Origin: Pseudodesulfovibrio sp.
GTDB lineage: Bacteria; Desulfobacterota; Desulfovibrionia; Desulfovibrionales; Desulfovibrionaceae
Assembly: GCA_022712815.1 (NCBI GenBank)
Contig: JAFLJW010000111.1
Span: 1 to 6,333, forward strand
Direction: 5' to 3'
Length of the DNA: 6,333 bases
Numbering within the stretch: position 1 is the stretch's first letter; each line of letters begins with the position of its first letter. Below are positions 1 through 4,811 of the stretch, one piece after another. The translations under genes and the position numbers were made by a program. The notes beneath the pieces are model-generated. The model was not told the origin of the DNA and did not search any database. It was given only the letters and a program-made list of their open reading frames with translations.

Positions 1-230
1 TCAATGCATGAAAATTCGGTGCCGAGAGCCAACTTTAAACGGAGCTTTGCCGCATGAGCATAGAGAGCCTCATCCGGAAAAGCATCCTGTTCGCAAATGC
101 CAAGGCCCTCAAGGCCGTTCTGCTTCGCAAGACTCAGCAATAACCTGCCGGGAATCTTGCTCTCCTGCGAGATATTGGAATGAGTGTGCATATCATATTG
201 CACAGATTGCTTGATCGTTCGAGAAAACAT
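1..230 (-). CDS. PHP-domain protein (putative metal-dependent phosphoesterase), 5' part only
   Basis: This open frame starts at ATG 228-230 and runs off the left edge after 76 codons without a stop. The protein begins MFSRTIKQSVQYDMHTHSNI. Residues 13-18 (DMHTHS) match metal-binding motif I of PHP phosphoesterases (usually D-x-H-x-H-S). Residues 29-43 resemble the helix and strand that follow, with a GLEGLGI turn. Residues 46-49 (CEQD) sit where the family usually has (D/E)-H-(D/N). Residues 70-74 (GTEFS) match the G-x-E-x-S motif that supplies a metal-ligand Glu. PHP proteins hydrolyse phosphoesters such as histidinol phosphate or nucleotides; the substrate here cannot be told. The start follows the stop of the sigma-54 activator by 9 nt, and the AAGGTGG ribosome site overlaps that stop, so the two are probably co-transcribed and coupled. 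The His-to-Gln change in motif II is odd. Confidence 0.78.
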   Translation of the reverse strand, partial: MFSRTIKQSVQYDMHTHSNISQESKIPGRLLLSLAKQNGLEGLGICEQDAFPDEALYAHAAKLRLKLALGTEFSCI

Positions 231-239
231 GCCACCACC

Positions 240-1613
240 TTACATCCCATACTTCTTCATCTTTCTGTAGAACGTACGGCGGGGTATTCCTGAAAGCCTT
301 GATGCCTCGCTGACATTGCCGGCAGCCTTCTCAAGAAAACGCAGCAACTCCTTTTTCTCGAAATTTTCCATGACCTGATCCTTCTTGGACTGGAATGCAT
401 CCACTGTTTCAAGAGTACCTGGCGAATGATAACTGATCGGGCAACCGAATGAACCGGAGTCGTCGATGCGCAAGGCCAAATCCTCAGGGGTGATGAGACC
501 GTCCCTGCACAAGATTGCAGCGCGTTCGATGATATTTTCCAGCTCCCTTACGTTGCCAGGCCAGTCATACCGGCTCATACATTCCAGGGCAGCGTCAGAA
601 ATACCGTTCAATTTCTTGTTCAGCTTTTCTTCAGCCTTGGTGACGAAATGGAAGGCCAGGTAGGGGATATCGATTTTCCTCTCCCGAAGCGGAGGTATGT
701 CGATAGTGAACGTATTGAAACGATAGAATAAGTCCCGCCTAAAAAACTCATTTTTAACGGCATATTCCAAGTCCCTGTTAGTGGCGGCAATGACTCTGAC
801 ATTGATTTTCTGAATTTCAGTACTTCCGACCCGGCGTATTTCTCCTGTCTGGAGGAACCGCAGCAATTTGGCCTGAAGCTCGGGCAGCATATCTCCGATT
901 TCATCCAGAAAGAGCGTTCCACCGTCGGCTTCTTCGAACAACCCTTTTCTATCGCTTTCGGCACCTGTGAAAGCACCCTTTTTGTAACCGAAGAGTTCAC
1001 TTTCCATGAGCGTCGAGGTCAACGCAGTACAATTGATGGAAATATAGGGACGATTGCGCAGACGGCTTGCCTGATGAATGGCCCGTGCAATCAAATCTTT
1101 TCCAACTCCGGTTTCACCCAACAACAGGACAGTTGTCGGCGTTGCTGCGACACGATCAATGAGATCCATGACATCGCACATCTGAACCGATTTGCCGATG
1201 ATACGGGTTTCTCCACCAGACCGTTGCTCGATTTCCCGCTTGGCAGCATGATAGCGGTCACGAAAACGCGACTCTTTTCGCAAAGAAGCCGTCAGCAGGC
1301 GAATCAACCTTGCCGCCACTTTTTCAAGAACGACCACGTGATCAGGCTTATGCCGGTTAATGTGTTCGGAAACACTCTTGTTTCTTGAGGCATTGACGAT
1401 GACATCCAATTTATGAGCATCACCAAATGAAGACAGCTTGTTGACCAAAGGGACACCGATGTCTTTTGCGAGCGTTATACTCGACGGATCTGCCTGTATG
1501 TCCAGCAGACAGGCAATCTCGACACCATGCACATCCTTGACCGCCTTGATGAACGGGACACATATTTTCCCCGAGCCTGCAATCATGACCTGTATCTTGG
1601 TATCTTTCCACAT
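240..1613 (-). CDS. Sigma-54-dependent transcriptional activator with N-terminal Rossmann-like domain
   Basis: This is a bacterial enhancer-binding protein of 457 aa. Residues 6-108 look like a Rossmann fold: a first strand ending in AGSGK (12-16), a second strand ending in LLD (Asp38, the usual NAD ribose ligand position), and later strands DVIVNAS (70-76) and HVVVLEK (92-98). I see no receiver, GAF or PAS domain. After a charged linker (about 110-135) comes the AAA+ domain: Walker A GETGVGKD (166-173), the sigma-54-contacting loop GAFTGA (213-218), Walker B TLFLDEIG (233-240), sensor I AATNRD (276-281), an arginine-finger region RRDLFYR (292-298) and sensor II WPGNVRELE (351-359). The last 40 residues form a Fis-type helix-turn-helix (NVSEASRLSG, then RRTFYRKMKKYGM). 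The ATPase and DNA-binding parts look intact. I chose the start at 1613 because GGAGGG lies just upstream; an in-frame ATG at 1655 would add 14 residues encoded across a hairpin. It lies downstream of gap and upstream of the PHP gene. The N-terminal ligand is inferred, not shown. Confidence 0.95.
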   Translation of the reverse strand: MWKDTKIQVMIAGSGKICVPFIKAVKDVHGVEIACLLDIQADPSSITLAKDIGVPLVNKLSSFGDAHKLDVIVNASRNKSVSEHINRHKPDHVVVLEKVAARLIRLLTASLRKESRFRDRYHAAKREIEQRSGGETRIIGKSVQMCDVMDLIDRVAATPTTVLLLGETGVGKDLIARAIHQASRLRNRPYISINCTALTSTLMESELFGYKKGAFTGAESDRKGLFEEADGGTLFLDEIGDMLPELQAKLLRFLQTGEIRRVGSTEIQKINVRVIAATNRDLEYAVKNEFFRRDLFYRFNTFTIDIPPLRERKIDIPYLAFHFVTKAEEKLNKKLNGISDAALECMSRYDWPGNVRELENIIERAAILCRDGLITPEDLALRIDDSGSFGCPISYHSPGTLETVDAFQSKKDQVMENFEKKELLRFLEKAAGNVSEASRLSGIPRRTFYRKMKKYGM

Positions 1614-1616
1614 ATT

Positions 1617-1622
1617 CCCTCC
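1617..1622 (-). promoter_or_regulatory. Ribosome binding site of the sigma-54 activator
   Basis: GGAGGG on the minus strand lies 3 nt before the ATG at 1611-1613. The spacing is short, but it is the only strong purine-rich site here and decides against the longer frame that opens at 1655. Confidence 0.75.
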
Positions 1623-1642
1623 ATCGGCTGGCTGGTCTTTAT

Positions 1643-1684
1643 GGGGCCACGCCAATACCGAAAAATCGGAAATACTGGTGCCCC
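1643..1684 (-). other. Stem-loop in the gap-activator spacer
   Basis: Read on the minus strand, GGGGC (1680-1684) pairs with GCCCC (1643-1647). Inside it, CCAGTA pairs with TATTGG (one G-T wobble), then after a 3-nt bulge CCGA pairs with TCGG around a TTTT loop. No T-run follows the outer arm, so it is not a standard Rho-independent terminator. It lies between the gap stop and the activator ribosome site. It could be a processing or mRNA-stability element, or could reduce expression of the activator relative to gap; that role is inference. Confidence 0.55.
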
Positions 1685-1691
1685 TTGTTCC

Positions 1692-2690
1692 TTATAAGGA
1701 TGCTCCAACCTTGCGAATAAGGCGAAGAAGCTGGTTGGTGAATCCCGACTCGTTGTCGTACCAGATGATGCACTTGACCATCCGGTCGGACATGACGGTA
1801 GTGCATAGGCCATCCACGACCCCACCGTAAGTGGACCCAAGATAATCGGTAGAGACAAGCGGAATTTTGGTATAGCCCATGATCTCTCTGAGTTCGCCTT
1901 CAGAGGCTGCCTTCAGTGCTGAGTTCACGTCTTCAACAGTAACATCGCGACTGACATCGACTACCAAATCTACCAGTGACACATTCGGAGTGGGCACTCG
2001 AACGGCCATGCCGTCGAGCTTGCCTTCTAGTTCGGGGATGACCTGCGTCACGGCGCGGGCTGCACCGGTGGTTGTCGGCAGCATATTCACAGCCCCGGCC
2101 CTGGCCCGCCGCAGATCCTTGTGCGTTCCGTCCAGGATTCGCTGACTCATGGTGTATGAATGAATGGTGGTCATGAGCCCTCGTTCTATACCGAAGGATT
2201 CGTGCAACACTTTGGCGACCGGGGCCAGGCAGTTGGTTGTGCATGACGCGTTTGAAATAATTTTATCCTCCGGCCTGAGCAGATGGTCATTGACGCCCAT
2301 GACGATGGTTGCATCGCAGCCTGAACCGGGAGCACTGACAACAACCTTTTCACAACCACAATCGAGCATCCGTGAGCAACTCGTGCGATCATTAAATGCT
2401 CCGGTGCTCTCCACCACGATATCAACGTCCCAAGCTCCCCAACTCCATTCACCGGGCGCATCGCGAGTGACAACTACCTGGTCACCATTCATCATAAAAC
2501 CGTCCTTATTGGCTTCTACTTCAGCATCGAACGTACCGTGAACTGAATCGTATTGAAGCAGGTGTGCGAGTTGACCGTTGTCAGCTCTGGCGTTGACAAC
2601 TGCAAGCTCAAATCCGTCTTCCTTTGCAAGAAGCCGAGCCAAATAACGTCCTATGCGCCCAAATCCGTTTATCCCGATACGAACACTCAT
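1692..2690 (-). CDS. gap: Glyceraldehyde-3-phosphate dehydrogenase, type I
   Basis: Full-length GAPDH of 332 aa, the usual size. It interconverts glyceraldehyde 3-phosphate and 1,3-bisphosphoglycerate with NAD(P) and phosphate in the cytoplasm. The N-terminal Rossmann motif INGFGRIGR is at 7-15. The catalytic loop SNASCTTNCLAP places the nucleophile at Cys150, and TTIHSYT places the catalytic His at 177. Phosphate-binding TTTGAA and the RVPTPNVS strand are present, as is WYDNES near the C-terminus. The cofactor pocket is unusual: VNARAD has Ala34 where NAD-specific enzymes have Asp, and ILDGTHKD has Gly188-Thr189 where the Bacillus-type enzyme has Leu-Pro. Both changes point towards use of NADP(H) or dual specificity, as in GapB and plastid enzymes. 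The start at 2690 was chosen over ATG 2714 because AAAGGAG sits at the right distance and MSVRIGINGFG is the normal N-terminus. It begins a new unit after a 320-nt regulatory gap. Confidence 0.97.
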   Translation of the reverse strand: MSVRIGINGFGRIGRYLARLLAKEDGFELAVVNARADNGQLAHLLQYDSVHGTFDAEVEANKDGFMMNGDQVVVTRDAPGEWSWGAWDVDIVVESTGAFNDRTSCSRMLDCGCEKVVVSAPGSGCDATIVMGVNDHLLRPEDKIISNASCTTNCLAPVAKVLHESFGIERGLMTTIHSYTMSQRILDGTHKDLRRARAGAVNMLPTTTGAARAVTQVIPELEGKLDGMAVRVPTPNVSLVDLVVDVSRDVTVEDVNSALKAASEGELREIMGYTKIPLVSTDYLGSTYGGVVDGLCTTVMSDRMVKCIIWYDNESGFTNQLLRLIRKVGASL

Positions 2691-2695
2691 ATTTT

Positions 2696-2702
2696 CTCCT
2701 TT
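2696..2702 (-). promoter_or_regulatory. Ribosome binding site of gap
   Basis: AAAGGAG lies 5 nt upstream of the ATG at 2688-2690 and fixes the start at MSVRIG. It forms part of the 3' arm of the leader stem recorded at 2696-2754. Confidence 0.85.
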
Positions 2703-2754
2703 CCGACTGGTCATTGCCCGGATATTTTATTTTGAAGTACGCCTGATCGGAAAG
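2696..2754 (-). promoter_or_regulatory. gap leader stem that could mask the ribosome binding site
   Basis: On the minus strand CTTTCCGA (2747-2754) is perfectly complementary to TCGGAAAG (2699-2706), with a loop of about 40 nt. Allowing one bulged G, the pairing extends by three more bases (CTC with GAG) and then covers the whole AAGGAG of gap. In RNA this would hold the ribosome site in a helix. Whether it forms, and whether anything modulates it, cannot be told from sequence alone. Confidence 0.4.
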
Positions 2755-2807
2755 AGCCATACCCCGTAAAGCTAGCACAACACGCCTCGAATCCATACTA
2801 TTCGGGG

Positions 2808-2822
2808 GCCAATTTCCTTCCA
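2808..2822 (-). promoter_or_regulatory. Possible sigma-54 (-24/-12) promoter for gap
   Basis: TGGAAGGAAATTGGC on the minus strand has the essential GG-N10-GC spacing and matches 8 of 12 consensus positions of TGGCACG-N4-TTGCW. The -12 element is TGGC rather than TTGC, so it is a moderate match. It would start transcription near 2797, leaving a leader of about 105 nt before gap. Its appeal comes partly from the sigma-54 activator gene directly downstream of gap. Confidence 0.35.
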
Positions 2823-2854
2823 GTGGCAGTTTCTAGTTGGTAAGCGGTTCAACA

Positions 2855-2867
2855 TTCTTTCAAAGAA
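2855..2867. promoter_or_regulatory. 13-bp dyad, possible operator or activator site
   Basis: TTCTTTCAAAGAA is a perfect inverted repeat (6-bp arms, 1-nt centre). It lies just downstream of the sigma-70-like promoter, and its centre is about 65 bp upstream of the start predicted from the sigma-54-like site. It could be an operator for the first or an enhancer site for the second. With arms this short and AT-rich, chance is possible. Confidence 0.3.
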
Positions 2868-2889
2868 CACACTGTCGATAAAATAATAA

Positions 2890-2918
2890 ATTATATCAAG
2901 CCCATACCATTTTGACAG
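2890..2918 (-). promoter_or_regulatory. Sigma-70-type promoter upstream of gap
   Basis: On the minus strand a perfect -10 box TATAAT (2890-2895) is preceded, with an ideal 17-nt spacer, by CTGTCA (2913-2918), which matches 4 of 6 bases of TTGACA. Transcription would start near 2883, giving a leader of about 190 nt. It is the best promoter-like sequence I found and would let gap be expressed apart from the pgk-pyk-fba-rpe unit. Confidence 0.65.
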
Positions 2919-2926
2919 CAAAAGAA

Positions 2927-2937
2927 TACAGCCTGTA
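2927..2937. promoter_or_regulatory. 11-bp dyad upstream of the gap -35 box
   Basis: TACAGCCTGTA is a perfect inverted repeat (5-bp arms, 1-nt centre) 8 bp upstream of the -35 element, a usual place for an activator or repressor site. I do not recognise the cognate regulator. Confidence 0.25.
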
Positions 2938-2973
2938 AGCTTCGATTCTACCGTTTATCGTTTGATTCATTCC

Positions 2974-3006
2974 GTTCACTTGGAAAAACACCCCTGCCAT
3001 ATGAAC
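2974..3006 (-). other. Imperfect stem-loop downstream of rpe
   Basis: Starting 4 nt after the rpe stop, GTTCATATGG can pair with CCAAGTGAAC on the minus strand (one A-A mismatch, one G-T wobble). The loop is 13 nt and contains TTTTT. No T-run follows the stem, so intrinsic termination is not supported; it may protect the 3' end of the upstream mRNA. Confidence 0.35.
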
Positions 3007-3010
3007 CTGA

Positions 3011-3706
3011 CTACGAATTAACCAGCCCCGGAGAACTGGAACAGGCTTCTCCCATAAACGTTTGGAGCCGTTCATCGTATGGGGGGTGGCCGAAAAAGGC
3101 CGAACCGGACACAAGCACGTTGGCCCCGGCATGACGAAGCTCGGCGATGTTATCCGGTGTCACTCCGCCATCCACCTGGATCAGGGTGTTTGCTCCCATC
3201 TGTTCGATCTCATGCGAAAGGTCTTTGATCTTGTCGATAGTAAACGGAATGAACGACTGGCCGCCGAACCCGGGGTTCACACTCATGATCAAGACCATGT
3301 AGAGTTGTGGGAGCAGATACTTGACAACGCTGAGTGGAGTATGCGGATTGAGGGCGATGGCCGGATGCGCACCGAGTCTGGTGATCTCGGCCACGGTCCT
3401 TTCCAGATGAGTTTCAGACTCAGCGTGTACACAAATGAGATCAGCCCCGGCATCGACAAACTCCTGAATGTAGCGACCAGGATTATCAATCATCAGATGG
3501 ACATCAAAAAAGAGATTGCTCTCCTTGCGACATCTGGCGATGACCGGTGGCCCGAAGGTAATATTCGGAACAAAATTCCCATCCATAACATCCCAGTGGA
3601 CCCATTCAACACCGGCACGTTCAAGTGACGCGAGTTCTTCGGCCAATCGGCTGAAATCGGATGAAAGGAGCGATGGTGACAAGATGACGACATTTGAGTT
3701 GTCCAT
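3011..3706 (-). CDS. rpe: Ribulose-phosphate 3-epimerase
   Basis: A 231-aa TIM-barrel enzyme, slightly longer than most members because of a short serine-rich C-terminal tail. It interconverts ribulose 5-phosphate and xylulose 5-phosphate in the pentose phosphate or Calvin pathway. Family motifs appear in order: SPSLLSSDFSRL (10-21), HWDVMDGNFVPN (37-48) with metal ligand His37 and catalytic Asp39, DVHLMI (68-73) with ligand His70, the flexible loop MSVNPGFGGQSFIP (141-154), QVDGGV (177-182) with catalytic Asp179, and the phosphate-binding GSAFFG (201-206). All metal and catalytic residues are present. The start is supported by GGGAGAG 4 nt before ATG. It follows the fba stop by 15 nt and is the last gene of the upstream operon. 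Its place beside aldolase and PGK suggests sugar-phosphate interconversion, in the style of cbb clusters. Confidence 0.97.
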   Translation of the reverse strand: MDNSNVVILSPSLLSSDFSRLAEELASLERAGVEWVHWDVMDGNFVPNITFGPPVIARCRKESNLFFDVHLMIDNPGRYIQEFVDAGADLICVHAESETHLERTVAEITRLGAHPAIALNPHTPLSVVKYLLPQLYMVLIMSVNPGFGGQSFIPFTIDKIKDLSHEIEQMGANTLIQVDGGVTPDNIAELRHAGANVLVSGSAFFGHPPYDERLQTFMGEACSSSPGLVNS

Positions 3707-3721
3707 GATCTCTCCCGGGAG

Positions 3722-4792
3722 TTATTGGGGCTGCCTCAGTGAAGCATATTTTCCGTCTGCGTAGCCGACAGCCATTGTCTCATGATTGCGAGGTTTGATC
3801 GTCTGACCCCACCCGGAAGAACCAAAAGCCAGAAAACGAGATCGGCAGACTTCCTTCATGGCCTTGGTGGCCTCGGAAAGGAATTTACGCGGATCGAAGT
3901 TGCCAGGATTTTCCGTAATGTGCTTTCGGACGGCTCCGGTGGATGCCAGGCGTAAGTCGGTGTCTATATTAATTTTGCGCACACCATGCTTGATGCCTTC
4001 CTGGATCTCCCGGACCGGGACACCATATGTCTGTGGTAGTTCCCCGCCAAACTCGTTAATGGTCTTGAGCCACTCCTGCGGCACCGATGACGACCCGTGC
4101 ATGACCAAGTGCGTGTCCGGAATACGGGCATGTATCTCTTTGACGCGATCAATGGCGAGTACATCCCCGGACGGCGGGCGGCTAAACTTGTAAGCCCCAT
4201 GACTGGTACCAATGGCAATGGCCAATGCATCCACCTGGGTCTGCTCAACAAAATCAGCAGCCTGATCCGGGTCAGTCAACATCTGTTCCCGGCTGAGTTT
4301 TCCTTCAGCACCCACGCCGTCTTCCTTGCCAGCAGTGGCCGTCTCCAAAGAACCGAGCACTCCAAGTTCTCCTTCAACAGAAACACCGCAAGCATGGGCC
4401 ATGTCCGCGACTTTTCGTGTAACATCGACATTATACTCGTAACTGGATGGGGTACTTGAATCTTCCATGAGGGAACCATCCATCATGACAGAACTGAAAC
4501 CGTTCTGGATGGCCTGGATGCACACACCGGGCGAAGCTCCATGATCCAGATGCAGGCAGACGGGAATGGATGGCCATTCTTCAAGAGCTGCCAGAATGAG
4601 ATGACGGAGGAAGGTCGAACCGGCGTACTTCCGTGCACCGGCAGAGCTCTGCAAAATGACGGGGCTGTCGGTTTCGTCTGCAGCCTCCATAATCGCCCGG
4701 ACCTGCTCCATATTATTGACGTTGAAGGCGGGCACGCCGTAACCGTTGGTCGCGGCGTGGTCCAAAAGTTGTCTCAGTGAAATGAGTGCCAT
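3722..4792 (-). CDS. fba: Class II fructose-1,6-bisphosphate aldolase, Calvin-cycle (IIB) subtype
   Basis: A 356-aa zinc aldolase that cleaves or forms fructose 1,6-bisphosphate from dihydroxyacetone phosphate and glyceraldehyde 3-phosphate; related CbbA enzymes also make sedoheptulose 1,7-bisphosphate. The N-terminus MALISLRQLLDHAA and the GVPAFNVNNMEQ segment (19-30) are typical of the roughly 350-residue CbbA-type subgroup. HLDHG (81-85) holds catalytic Asp83 and zinc ligand His84. VEGELGVLGSLE (139-150), GTSHGAYK (195-202, ligand His198), MHGSSS (231-236, ligand His232) and the phosphate-binding KINIDTDLR (273-281) are all intact. The start at 4792 is fixed by AGGAGG 8 nt upstream; the frame stays open to an ATG at 4876, but that would overlap the end of pyk and add an unrelated 28-residue tail. 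It sits 19 nt after pyk and 15 nt before rpe, clearly in one operon. Confidence 0.97.
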   Translation of the reverse strand: MALISLRQLLDHAATNGYGVPAFNVNNMEQVRAIMEAADETDSPVILQSSAGARKYAGSTFLRHLILAALEEWPSIPVCLHLDHGASPGVCIQAIQNGFSSVMMDGSLMEDSSTPSSYEYNVDVTRKVADMAHACGVSVEGELGVLGSLETATAGKEDGVGAEGKLSREQMLTDPDQAADFVEQTQVDALAIAIGTSHGAYKFSRPPSGDVLAIDRVKEIHARIPDTHLVMHGSSSVPQEWLKTINEFGGELPQTYGVPVREIQEGIKHGVRKINIDTDLRLASTGAVRKHITENPGNFDPRKFLSEATKAMKEVCRSRFLAFGSSGWGQTIKPRNHETMAVGYADGKYASLRQPQ

Positions 4793-4800
4793 AAAAGCAT

Positions 4801-4806
4801 CCTCCT
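4801..4806 (-). promoter_or_regulatory. Ribosome binding site of fba
   Basis: A full AGGAGG lies 8 nt before the ATG at 4790-4792, the strongest ribosome site in the window. It decides the start and suggests that the aldolase is translated well on its own. Confidence 0.88.
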
Positions 4807-4811
4807 GAATG

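Larger units (their letters stand above)
2691..3010. other. Intergenic regulatory region between rpe and gap
   Basis: I see no credible gene in these 320 bases on either strand. Reading towards gap, they hold an imperfect stem after the rpe stop, an 11-bp dyad, a sigma-70-like promoter, a 13-bp dyad, a possible sigma-54 promoter and a leader stem reaching the gap ribosome site. The stretch around 2881-2895 is very AT-rich, as expected for a promoter. Confidence 0.7.

Noticed and set aside
8..214. A 68-codon plus-strand frame near the left edge
   Set aside because: It is antisense to the partial PHP gene, has no recognisable motif and no clear ribosome site.
1614..1655. Longer N-terminus for the sigma-54 activator starting at 1655
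   Set aside because: The extra codons lie partly in the spacer hairpin and lack a ribosome site, while GGAGGG precedes the ATG at 1613.
2914..2934. Second sigma-54-like site, AGGCTGTATTCTTTTGC on the minus strand
   Set aside because: The spacing is GG-N12-GC rather than GG-N10-GC, which sigma-54 does not tolerate.
2939..2952. GG-N10-GC match in GGTAGAATCGAAGC on the minus strand
   Set aside because: The spacing is right but almost none of the flanking consensus bases match.
2974..3006. Rho-independent terminator after rpe
   Set aside because: The stem is imperfect, and the only T-run lies in its loop rather than after the stem.
3062..3628. A 188-codon open frame on the plus strand
   Set aside because: It lies wholly antisense to rpe, whose motifs are unambiguous. 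The plus-strand product shows no recognisable domain.
3712..3721. Perfect palindrome CTCCCGGGAG between fba and rpe
   Set aside because: It has no loop, so it cannot form a useful RNA hairpin. Half of it is simply the rpe ribosome site; probably coincidence.
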